A program made the translations under genes and the position numbers. Positions 9,401-15,341 of a stretch of 20,652 bases of DNA are shown piece after piece. The stretch covers positions 1 through 20,652 of the forward strand of contig CAYMTN010000080.1 of the NCBI GenBank assembly GCA_964393335.1, given 5' to 3'. The stretch is from CAYMTN01 sp964393335. Its GTDB lineage: Bacteria; Chloroflexota; Anaerolineae; Aggregatilineales; Aggregatilineaceae. Under the pieces are notes generated by a model. The model was given only the letters and a program-made list of their open reading frames with translations. It was not told where the DNA came from and did no database searches. The first letter of the stretch is position 1, and each line of letters starts with the position of its first letter.

Positions 9401-10958
9401 GGTCATCAGTTGCCGCGACGGCGAGTTGGTGGCCGTCAGGAGCCAACACCGCGAGCACGGCAGGCGAGGCGTGTTCCGCCTGCGTGAGATCGAAGCGCCA
9501 GACCTGCGGTGCAGCGGCGTCCAAGGCCCAACTCACGCAGTCCCCCGGCTGCAATACACCCGAAACGGTCCGGTTCGCGCCGGGCAGCAGCAAACCCTGT
9601 TCGGTTGGCACGACGCGCTGTTCAAACGAAATGCCGTCGATCCCCAGCAGCTCAACCCCAATCCGGTATTCACTGCTCGCCGCATGTGAGGTGATGATAA
9701 TCTCGTAGACTCCGCCGGTTTGCAGCGCCAGCGGCTGCGCCACGCTGCTGGTGATAGCACGTGTAATCAGCAAACCGCCGTCCGGTGAGAAAACCTGCAT
9801 GCCGCCGTTCCACGACTCGCCGAATGGCGCAGCGGTGATAGCCACCAGATCGCCCGCGTGCCCGAAGAAATGCCATGCGTCGGGCTGTTCCGGCGTAGAG
9901 TTGACGATCTGCGGGCGGCCATATTGCAGCGCCCGTGACGTTCGTGTCGCCACGACGAGTGGGCTGGCTGTCAGCGAAAAATCGACCGGGGCCGATTCTT
10001 GAATGTTCGCGGCTGAAACCTCGATCCAGACTGGACCATCGCCCGGCAGCACGACGCTTGACCGCATCGGGCTGACACCCGAAAACACGCCTAACAGCGC
10101 CCGGTTGGGCGTCATGACGGACACCGTGCTGATCTGTGCCGGATCGGTCGCGTCAAGCGCGACTGACAACACGCCGCTGGCGTCGATCGTGTACAGGGCT
10201 GTGGGCGCGTTCGCGTTCAGGCGTCCGCGTATCGCGGTACCGGGCACCAGCCGGGATGGAGTGATCGCGCTGTCATCGACGCCGGGACGGCGCAGCGTCA
10301 GCGCGAGGTTATACATCCCCTGCGTGGTACCCTGATCGCCCTCGTTGGCCCCGGCGCGCCGCGCCACAATTGAATAGGTGCCAGATGTTGGGAGTTGGAA
10401 TGCAAACAGTGCCGCATCGCGCCCGCTGCCGCCGGTATCACTGCTGAGCAGCACGTCTCCCTGGGGTGATAACAGCATCAGATAGGCGTCCAGATCGCCC
10501 GACACAGCCGTCATCAGCACGTCGATCACATCGCCGCGCGTGCCCCGGAAGGACCAGAACTCGCGGAAAACAGAATCCGAGATGGTGCCGGTTACAGCCG
10601 TCCCATACGCCAGCATCCCTTCCTGGCTGTTGGTCGGTTCGCCGGATTCTAGCAGAGCCAGGTTGAGCGTATAACGACCGGTGGTGCCGCCGTGTCCCCG
10701 GATGGTAATCGTGTACGCGCCGGTCATACGTAACCGCACCGTGAACAGCACTTCTGGCGGGCCTTGCTCAGGCCAGTCCAGGCTCATCGCCGTACGATTG
10801 TCCGGATCATCTAGCTCGATTGCCGGGATCAAGTCGCCTGATTGTCGTGCTACGTGAATGGTGAGCGTGTCATTACGGGTGCCATCAAACGTCCAGACGT
10901 CCGCTTCCCCCGGCTCAATGATCTCGCCGGAGGCCGTTTCTCCATACGCGATGTGAGT
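3405..10958 (-). repeat. Tandem array of about 22 divergent PPC-like protein repeats
   Basis: Reading from the N-terminus (residue 36, near 10958), units begin roughly at IAYGE, LAYGT, LVPGT, LQYGR, LLPGA, IALNA, IEPET, ITYGQ, LLEDQ, IRYGQ, LAYGE, IRPDQ, ITFEQ, MAYGS, LVPGE, IAPLQ, LAEDV, MRNLG, IAVRN, IAYGE, VLQNE and LLPDM. A non-repeat linker rich in Val, Pro and Asp lies between units 6 and 7. Units 3, 5 and 6 are the most degenerate. The similarity is at the protein level; I see no long near-identical DNA repeats, so the array looks old. Confidence 0.75.
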
Positions 10959-11063
10959 CCCTTGAGCGGACGCAAAAAAGTGGTTGTATGTCAGCGCCAG
11001 CAAAACCGGCAGCATGATCCCTGCTGCTGCAAGCCCGATTCGTAATAGCGTGTGTTTTCGCAT
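3405..11063 (-). CDS. Giant exported protein of about 22 PPC-like repeats
   Basis: About 2552 residues. The N-terminus has a basic start (MRKHTLLR), a hydrophobic stretch at about 6-30 and ASAQG, a signal peptide or membrane anchor. The rest is about 22 successive units of roughly 100-125 residues resembling bacterial pre-peptidase C-terminal (PPC, PF04151) domains. The shared pattern is a [DE]xWxFxGxxGD strand, an L-x-L-x-x-P-x-G strand, LPxxGxY, and a final GxYxLxL strand; eight units open with xYG. I see no protease, glycosidase, LPXTG or other C-terminal sorting signal; the protein ends inside the last unit (AITIRLEP). Only two cysteines and about twelve lysines were found by eye. I chose the ATG at 11063 because GGAG sits 5 nt upstream; ATG 11066 and TTG 11081 are alternatives. 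PPC domains usually flank secreted peptidases, so a surface adhesion, scaffold or matrix role is inference. Confidence 0.85.
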   Translation of the reverse strand: MRKHTLLRIGLAAAGIMLPVLLALTYNHFFASAQGTHIAYGETASGEIIEPGEADVWTFDGTRNDTLTIHVARQSGDLIPAIELDDPDNRTAMSLDWPEQGPPEVLFTVRLRMTGAYTITIRGHGGTTGRYTLNLALLESGEPTNSQEGMLAYGTAVTGTISDSVFREFWSFRGTRGDVIDVLMTAVSGDLDAYLMLLSPQGDVLLSSDTGGSGRDAALFAFQLPTSGTYSIVARRAGANEGDQGTTQGMYNLALTLRRPGVDDSAITPSRLVPGTAIRGRLNANAPTALYTIDASGVLSVALDATDPAQISTVSVMTPNRALLGVFSGVSPMRSSVVLPGDGPVWIEVSAANIQESAPVDFSLTASPLVVATRTSRALQYGRPQIVNSTPEQPDAWHFFGHAGDLVAITAAPFGESWNGGMQVFSPDGGLLITRAITSSVAQPLALQTGGVYEIIITSHAASSEYRIGVELLGIDGISFEQRVVPTEQGLLLPGANRTVSGVLQPGDCVSWALDAAAPQVWRFDLTQAEHASPAVLAVLAPDGHQLAVAATDDLTRSARLQIELTQIGRYRLLVFDQSGQDAHTYTLGGEPVEGGKIALNAPAKGVLDGSNTYDLWTVDTLPDALLNIHIDPVTDSSPPAIHVIGPDGLLAASSTQGTGSPLDMSGIPTARGGVFRLIVAQPRGSDRLVYRITANVSQPFGVETALNNGLHVGLSESTGVTPAPTVQQVVIPDVIMPPVDLDAPYWRDAQRIEPETLVRGELPEGELYQAWTFAANAGQMFGFSVVALDDNARPGMMLLDQNGTVLGENFEPTNASSYLAHRFTASAAYALVVKLDRPGRYNLWISPLTNIDETIPLVLPGQAITYGQTADGELFGASDSRLFVFFGHSGDVVSARVLRAQGPVAPAVTLATASGEPLAEDSAPRAAIEGYALPANGLYQLRVSQRGQSGGRGRFVLSLMLQQATQSTDLSGGLLEDQQIAALSATDATHRWLFNAESGERVTLRVEPLSVSAPDPLRFQVTDSAGNVFLQKETRAGQRVLVFSDVMLPHSGVYQAVISGGQRQTGLYRVSLERDPESLYDDDCAIRYGQTVGKVLTLTNFLDVWTLAGSAGDVVTITARPVSGDDASISLQLRARNGEILGTVAADETTRVAGIEHVILPLTGHYSIIVGNVDSAFQGETAYELTAHLESTIARSMGSVLAYGEVVGGVFFADDPADVWLFQGKQGDVITATVTSQTPGLEAALSLVSTDWHVASATGQAEILAEVQGLDGEAAQISLMLPTSAPYALVVSESARRSGQYRLELTKQAAPPFPSRPIRPDQERSGEIGATVPYEAWTFAGTADSVVSINVEPDSRSNLAPLIRLLDPAGAVLAEAEAASGEHTRIDAYRLPTSGTYSILVTRVLGVGGGSTGRYTMTLQETEPASTAYFTITFEQRARGVLDSSNPVEHVVFNGTQGDIVRVYAEATSDNLDPMLLLYDPEGVLLAAGDDEQGSNARIDAELLVSGVYTVEVRRYGGAQGTTSGNYVLSVTPVYSAAASMPERMMAYGSRVSGAADSTTPSDDWAFIGEQFDVISATVQFPVDDAPLMLYLLDPAGNVLATGVRDGGNMVIDSFTLPGSRLYVFEVRRPGDARTRYSPYTLSLDLLSTTYQTPVQGGILVPGEAVAGQFVQAGVPHAWFFDGTAGQSLSFSLNRLSGELAVDLLLVAPDGSSVFTSTLPADTVNSLSTPPVTLPLDGLYLLLITDNAQTPGTTYRLFVQPTGAIDDSAQVIAPLQDKFGIISDVQPRESWQFDARAGESVSLRVAALDGNLQPSLVLWDSTGRPVMEGIQDPAGDTTQVTLSNAFISQSGTYRVTVGRVGGAAGDTTGSYRLMLRRRPISRRAVLAEDVAFETETIDYFAGPDPRLYAFQGLAGDVVAVSARVLSGETVPSLSLENEMGMSLSAPVVTSDDEASISAFTLPENGRYVVVLAGSHTGSYAFSVFRRTRELSDGGLMRNLGRGQTFAEGILDPAQPTHWQFSGQTGEVLAFTVDTTNSGLRADVALYGPRGYITSAVEQPGSRQTVIGPVRLPDDGGYVLVVGPWMGTIGGTTGRYSVRVEAPGPDVSGSTGGHIAVRNQAVIGGLIPTDDQDTWTFDGKAGEIITVRAERLPGNGSLRLTLVGPDGTELAASQPDSTRAGIEITSALIPESGLYSLVVKGQLSGDETIEYRLAVAQVQRPVTASMQSAEGIAYGEQQQGELSNAQRYQAWVFFGQAGEQIRSTVGPSDSTLTPELYVLSPDGRILYAANNPVAGGSVQVAGLALPQSGFYGLVVGTRSTAEHQPYTIVIERESAGALDQGVLQNEATGTLTQAAPAHEWTIQPGASGDYLLRVSSFAAGEEPRLFILSASDVVLATGTVEEYRVVQIVLRLEKGQSYAALVSGGPFITQGQYTIRVEPASLVTHGGDLLPDMPNVGRITDEHFSDEWRIQVGEDNGLAVEITRTSGDLIPAVALYNANGLLIRQETAGGDGAMQTTFEALAAGDYHLLVSRLDGGAGRTEGNYAITIRLEP

Positions 11064-11100
11064 CATAGCTCCAGGCGGCAAACACGGTCAATCGATTTTC

Positions 11101-11106
11101 ATTATA
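11101..11106 (-). promoter_or_regulatory. Candidate -10 box for the giant PPC gene
   Basis: A perfect TATAAT reads on the minus strand (11106-11101), about 38 bp upstream of the start codon at 11063. No good -35 hexamer is visible at 16-18 bp, so it may need an activator or another sigma factor. The call rests on motif and position only. Confidence 0.5.
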
Positions 11107-11156
11107 GTCCACAATCTTCAGAATTACCGCCGGGTTATGTATGCGGAGGTTGCTGC

Positions 11157-11184
11157 TTGCACCTCCTGGCAGTCCGGCTATAAT
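11157..11184 (+). promoter_or_regulatory. Candidate promoter for the acidic membrane protein gene
   Basis: A perfect TATAAT (11179-11184) lies about 45 bp upstream of the ATG at 11229. A weak TTGCAC (11157-11162) sits 16 bp before it; the same hexamer occurs as the candidate -35 of the SH3b gene. The opposing -10 of the giant gene is about 72 bp away, so the two genes share one short control region. Confidence 0.5.
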
Positions 11185-11228
11185 GCGTGTACAGAGGCCG
11201 CATCACGTGTTCGCACGGAGGATAAAAG

Positions 11229-12299
11229 ATGATGAGCAGCAGTACACGAGCGGAATTGGAACGTGCGTATCGGTTAATTAAGCGTGATCGGATCGGAGAA
11301 GCCGAAGAGATCATACGCCCTATCCTCGCCGATGATCCGGAAAACGTGCACGCGTGGTGGTTGTTGGCCTATGCGATCACCGATCCGACCGAAATCCACG
11401 AGGCGCTTACCAACGTCATCACGCTTGATCCCGATTACTCCAACGCACCCAAAGCCCGCGAAATGCTTGAAAAACTGGAAGAACAGTATCCCGAAGAAGA
11501 TGTCTTTTCAATGGCGCTGGCCGATGAAGAGACCGGGGGCATTCCCTTCTCTGAAGACCCATTTGCCGATTTTTTCCCCGAGTCGGGTGAAGGCGTCATC
11601 GAAGACGAACCGTTCGCTGATTTCGAGGACCTGAAAGAGGCGGATGCTCTATTTGAGTTTGAACCTGAAGACGAATCGTCGGCCAGGGATGCACACGAGG
11701 AATTCGAAGCGCTGTTTGGCGAGCACGAACTCTCGATGGAGGAAGAAGTCCAGGCCGAACAAGAAGAACAGGGCGGGCGTTCCCGGCGCGGCAGGCGTTT
11801 GTTTGGTCTTGTCCTGGTCGTAGCGCTGATCGCGATTATCGCTGTGGTTGTTATCGTGTTTGGGCTGAATACCGGGGAGTCCACCAAAAAGGACCCAGGC
11901 CCCCTACAGGCCGTCGATCTCCAATCCGATGCCGTTCAGGCCGCCGAAGCCGCCGCCGAGAGCGAATTAGCTGCCGCCAACCTGGGCAGTGATGGCCGCG
12001 TCGTCGTGGCTGCGAGCAGCCTGGGTGATACGCTGTTCGTGGAGTTTTGCGCGCAGCCGGACCCGTCCCTCTCTCAGAAAATAATGGACGGCATGGCGAT
12101 TGCCGCGCGGCAGGCACCGGCGGTTGCAAACGAGTTGGCAGCAGTCGGCGTGTCGGTCGAGCTGTGCAGCGGTGAGAGCCGTGATACGTTGTACCGCGCA
12201 TTCGTTTCTGTTGCAGCGGCCAGCCGGTATGACAGCGGCGGATTTGGCGGCGGGGACAGCGGCCTGGCTGGGTTCCAGGCGGCCTGGCACACACCATAA
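11229..12299 (+). CDS. TPR-like, acidic, single-pass membrane protein of unknown function
   Basis: 356 residues. Residues about 5-85 look like a TPR-type helical repeat (alternating helices with EAEEIIRPILADDPEN and EALTNVITLDPDY). Residues 86-182 are strikingly acidic and contain the twin motifs DPFADF (110-115) and EPFADF (127-132). A basic RSRRGRR stretch leads into one transmembrane helix at about 191-213. The positive-inside rule puts the N-terminal part in the cytoplasm. The outer domain (about 214-356) has two cysteines (274, 313) that could pair, and a Gly-rich tail. GGAGGA precedes the ATG at good spacing. The gene is divergent from the giant PPC gene and convergent, with a 21-bp gap, with the kinase gene. 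I do not recognise a named family. Confidence 0.85.
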   Translation: MMSSSTRAELERAYRLIKRDRIGEAEEIIRPILADDPENVHAWWLLAYAITDPTEIHEALTNVITLDPDYSNAPKAREMLEKLEEQYPEEDVFSMALADEETGGIPFSEDPFADFFPESGEGVIEDEPFADFEDLKEADALFEFEPEDESSARDAHEEFEALFGEHELSMEEEVQAEQEEQGGRSRRGRRLFGLVLVVALIAIIAVVVIVFGLNTGESTKKDPGPLQAVDLQSDAVQAAEAAAESELAAANLGSDGRVVVAASSLGDTLFVEFCAQPDPSLSQKIMDGMAIAARQAPAVANELAAVGVSVELCSGESRDTLYRAFVSVAAASRYDSGGFGGGDSGLAGFQAAWHTP

Positions 12300-12320
12300 C
12301 GCCGCATGATCTGGAGCATT

Positions 12321-13967
12321 TCACGACCTACGGCGTGGCAGCCACACGGTAAAACGGCTGCCGCGCCCTGGCTCGCTTGTCACGTTGATCGCGCCTCCGT
12401 GCCCCTGGATGATGCCATACGACACGGCCAGTCCCAACCCCGTCCCGTCACCCTTCGTCGAGTAGAACGGCTCGAAGATCTGGTCAATGGTTTGCTGATC
12501 CATACCCTGACCGGTATCGGTAATGGCAAGCGCTGCGCCGTCGCCATCCGGGTACACGTCAATCGTGATCTGCCCGCCATCTGGCATTGATTCCATCGCA
12601 TTCAACAGCAGGTTCAAAATGACCTGTTTGATTTGCGTCGGAGAGCCAAACAGCCGGTCAACTTCGCTCAGGTGGACGTCTACCTGGACGCCCATGCGTT
12701 CCAACTGCTTGTTGACCAGTGCCAGCACTTCCGGAATGATGACCGCCAGGTCGATCCGGACCGTTTCACTGGTGGATGGCCGTGAAAAATCAAGCAGCCG
12801 CGACACGATCGTTTTGATACGCTGCACCTCTCGTTCGGCAATTCGCAGCCCTTCGGGATCGACGCCCATGCCCTGCTCCAGGTCCTCAATGGCATCCTCC
12901 AGGCAGTTCAGCACCGGTTGCAGGGGGTTGTTGACTTCGTGAGCGATGCCCGCCGCCAAACGACCCAGCGCCGCCAGTTTTTCAGTCTGGATCAGTTGGG
13001 CCTGCGCAGCGCGCAGTGCTTCGGTCCGTTCTTCGACCATTGCCTCCAGGTTCTGCGCGTAACTTTGCAGCGCCGCATGCAGTTGGGCGTTACGCACGGC
13101 CAGCGCGGCCTGTTCGCCAATCGACCGTAGCAGGCGTAGATTACTGCTGGTGAAATAGTCCGGCTCCTCGTGCGCCGTCGTGAGAATCCCCAGCAGCCGC
13201 CCGCCGTGTTTCAGCGGCACCGCCATCGCCGAATTCAGGTTCAACGAGCGCAGAAAACGCGCGGTATCCGGTTCTGTATTGGCGTTTCGGATGAGGATAG
13301 GTTCGCTGCCGCGATACACGCGCCCAACGACCGTATCATCACGAGTCAGCAAATCCTCTGCAAGGCCCGGTGCCTGTTTGCCATGCGCCAAATCCCGGTA
13401 CGAGATCAAACCCTGCTGTTCGCCCAGCAAATAAAGCTCGACGTGCTCGGCCTTGAACTCGTCGCGCGTTATGATCAGGATCAGGTCCGCCAGTTCGTCA
13501 AGACCCAGGCGCTGGTTGAATTCACCGCCAATCCGCACCAACGCCTCCAGTTCTTCACTGCGCCGCTGGAGCCGGTCTTCCAACTTGCGAGCGCGCATCT
13601 TACTGGTTGCGCGTGCGAGCAGTTCAAAATGGTCGTACGGCTTGCGGATATAATCATCTGCGCCAAGTTGGAAGCCGTGTGCCACGTCCGAGGGGTCACG
13701 AGCCGCCGCCGTCACGAAGATAACCGGAATCCGCGCGGTAGCTGGGTCTTCCCGCAGGCGCGCTGTAACTTCAAACCCGCTCAGTTTGGGCATCTGCACG
13801 TCCATCAGGATCAAGTCCGGAAGCAGCGCGCGCGCTTTTTCCAGGGCAGTGATACCATCTTCGGCACTCTCGGCGGAAAATCCTTCCCGTTCCAGAATGC
13901 GCGTTAACAACATGACGGCGGGCCGTTCGTCGTCTACAATCAACACCAGGGGCTTTTGCGCCTGCAT
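12321..13967 (-). CDS. Response regulator receiver-GAF-histidine kinase fusion
   Basis: 548 residues, no signal peptide or membrane segment, so probably a soluble signalling kinase. A receiver domain (about 7-125) has acidic Asp12/Asp13, phospho-acceptor Asp56 in LMDVQMP and Lys109 in IRKP. A GAF-like sensor spans about 140-295, followed by a coiled coil (about 296-335). A HisKA dimerisation domain has His343 in GIAHEVNNPL. The ATPase domain shows the N box (Asn456), G1 (DTGQGM, 484-489), F (FEPFYSTK) and G2 (GTGLGL, 508-513). All catalytic residues are present, so the kinase should be active. The receiver is at the N-terminus, so the protein may be controlled by phosphotransfer from another kinase. 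AGGAGGG lies 6 nt before the ATG. No separate partner regulator is next to it. Confidence 0.93.
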   Translation of the reverse strand: MQAQKPLVLIVDDERPAVMLLTRILEREGFSAESAEDGITALEKARALLPDLILMDVQMPKLSGFEVTARLREDPATARIPVIFVTAAARDPSDVAHGFQLGADDYIRKPYDHFELLARATSKMRARKLEDRLQRRSEELEALVRIGGEFNQRLGLDELADLILIITRDEFKAEHVELYLLGEQQGLISYRDLAHGKQAPGLAEDLLTRDDTVVGRVYRGSEPILIRNANTEPDTARFLRSLNLNSAMAVPLKHGGRLLGILTTAHEEPDYFTSSNLRLLRSIGEQAALAVRNAQLHAALQSYAQNLEAMVEERTEALRAAQAQLIQTEKLAALGRLAAGIAHEVNNPLQPVLNCLEDAIEDLEQGMGVDPEGLRIAEREVQRIKTIVSRLLDFSRPSTSETVRIDLAVIIPEVLALVNKQLERMGVQVDVHLSEVDRLFGSPTQIKQVILNLLLNAMESMPDGGQITIDVYPDGDGAALAITDTGQGMDQQTIDQIFEPFYSTKGDGTGLGLAVSYGIIQGHGGAINVTSEPGRGSRFTVWLPRRRS

Positions 13968-14011
13968 GGTGCCCTCCTTCTGTGTGACGGATTGTGGCGT
14001 GACCTGCCAGA

Positions 14012-14017
14012 ATTATA
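14012..14017 (-). promoter_or_regulatory. Candidate -10 box for the kinase gene
   Basis: A perfect TATAAT reads on the minus strand (14017-14012), about 45 bp upstream of the kinase ATG at 13967. No convincing -35 hexamer is present; the upstream stretch is A-rich. It is divergent from the promoter of the ctp operon. Confidence 0.45.
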
Positions 14018-14033
14018 GGTGTTTCTTTTCTAA

Positions 14034-14048
14034 TCAGGGAAATCCTGA
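14034..14048. promoter_or_regulatory. Short inverted repeat, possible operator
   Basis: TCAGG (14034-14038) and CCTGA (14044-14048) form a 5-bp inverted repeat with a 5-bp spacer. It lies between the two divergent -10 boxes and over the expected -35 region of the ctp operon. The arms are short, so it could be chance. Confidence 0.25.
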
Positions 14049-14053
14049 GAATA

Positions 14054-14062
14054 TGCTACAAT
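14054..14062 (+). promoter_or_regulatory. Extended -10 promoter for the ctp-ctp-smpB operon
   Basis: TGC directly before TACAAT (14057-14062) makes an extended -10 element, which can work without a good -35; none is seen. It lies about 34 bp before the first ctp ATG at 14096. Confidence 0.5.
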
Positions 14063-14095
14063 CTCGGTTGTCTCGCAGCAGCTAAGGTGGAATCC

Positions 14096-15304
14096 ATGAA
14101 CCGTAATTCGACGACAAGAGCCTGGTTCGAAGCTATCGCGCGCGGTGCGTTGATGGGGATTGTGCTGGGCGGCGTTTTTCTGGCGGGGTTCATCATCCGG
14201 GGCCGCGTTCCCGCAACAGCCCAGGAGAAAAGCAGCGATCTGTTCCCGCTCTTGAGCGAAGTGCAAAACCTGGTGGAATCGAACTATCTGCGCGAGATTC
14301 CCCCCGGTGAGGACATGGAATACGCAGCCATACGCGGGTACCTGGGCGAGCTGAAAGACCCGTATACCTTTTTTGTTGATCCGCCGGTCGCACAAAATGA
14401 ATCGGAAGTGCTCGCAGGCCAGTATGGCGGCATAGGCGTACAGGTCAAACATAACGAGTCGGGTTATTTCGTGCTGTTTCCGTTCCGGGATGGACCGGCT
14501 GCCGCCGCCGGGATTCAGGATGGTGACGTGCTGGTCGCCGTCGATGGGACCGGCCTTGCGTTAGATGAACGCCTAGACGTGGTGGACCGGCTGCTGCGCG
14601 GCGAAGTAGGCGATGGGCGCGGCGTAACGGTGACCGTACGCAGCCCGGATTCCGACGAAATGCGCGACTATTTTATCGAGTTTGCAGTGGTCCGTGTCCC
14701 ATCGGTCATCTGGCACCGGCTGGTCGAAGATTCCACAATTGGATACATCCAGATCATCCGGTTTACGGCACGCACGCCGGAAGAACTGCGTATCGCGCTG
14801 GCCGAATTGAACGATCAGAATGTGCAGGCATTGGTCCTGGACCTGCGCGGTGATTCTGGTGGTTTGCTTCAAGAGTCGGTCGAGGTAGCATCCGAATTTC
14901 TGGATGGCGGCGTCGTCTTTTACGAGCGGAGCCGCAGCGGCGAAACCGAAACGCCGGCAACCGAAGGCGGCGCGGGACTGGACAAACCGCTCGTCGTGTT
15001 GGTCGATCAGGGGACCGCCAGCGCTGCCGAACTGGTCGCCGGGGCCATCCGAGACCGCCAGCGCGGGATTCTGATCGGGCAGCGCACCTATGGGAAGGGC
15101 TCCGTCCAGTTGATCTTCCGTCTCTCCGATGAATCATCGATCCACATCACGTCTGCCGAGTGGTTCACGCCAAACCGCACGCCGCTAGATGGTAATGGCC
15201 TTGAGCCGGATATCAGCATGATTCCGGCAGAAGATGGACGGGATGTTGAGTTGGGCGAGGCGATTCGTTATCTCCGAACGCAGCTCAGCGCAGCGGAATC
15301 GTAG
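14096..15304 (+). CDS. S41 family C-terminal processing peptidase, copy 1
   Basis: 402 residues. A hydrophobic segment at about 17-34 (signal anchor or signal peptide) places the enzyme outside the cytoplasmic membrane. A PDZ domain follows (about 105-185, with GGIGV), then the S41 catalytic core. The Ser-Lys dyad is Ser309 (GTASAAE) and Lys334 (YGKGSVQ), 25 residues apart as in Tsp/CtpB enzymes. The conserved RGNPGG loop here reads RGDSGG. Such peptidases cleave exported proteins near their C-termini. I chose the ATG at 14096 because AAGGTGG sits 5 nt before it; an in-frame GTG at 14087 lies inside that ribosome site. It is the first gene of a probable operon with a second S41 peptidase, smpB and an unknown gene. 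Confidence 0.93.
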   Translation: MNRNSTTRAWFEAIARGALMGIVLGGVFLAGFIIRGRVPATAQEKSSDLFPLLSEVQNLVESNYLREIPPGEDMEYAAIRGYLGELKDPYTFFVDPPVAQNESEVLAGQYGGIGVQVKHNESGYFVLFPFRDGPAAAAGIQDGDVLVAVDGTGLALDERLDVVDRLLRGEVGDGRGVTVTVRSPDSDEMRDYFIEFAVVRVPSVIWHRLVEDSTIGYIQIIRFTARTPEELRIALAELNDQNVQALVLDLRGDSGGLLQESVEVASEFLDGGVVFYERSRSGETETPATEGGAGLDKPLVVLVDQGTASAAELVAGAIRDRQRGILIGQRTYGKGSVQLIFRLSDESSIHITSAEWFTPNRTPLDGNGLEPDISMIPAEDGRDVELGEAIRYLRTQLSAAES

Positions 15305-15341
15305 TGGACACTCGTGTGTTGGATGAATGAAGGAAACGAGC

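Noticed and set aside
3405..10958. Recent DNA-level tandem duplication inside the giant gene
   Set aside because: Units are alike only in scattered protein motifs; I saw no long identical DNA stretches, so recent expansion is not supported.
11064..11081. Earlier starts for the giant gene (TTG 11081, ATG 11066)
   Set aside because: The GGAG ribosome site at 2-5 nt spacing best serves the ATG at 11063; the TTG would place the ribosome site within the coding frame.
13170..13907. Plus-strand open frame of 245 codons
   Set aside because: Antisense to the receiver-GAF part of the kinase gene, which has intact motifs; the shadow product lacks a domain or ribosome site.
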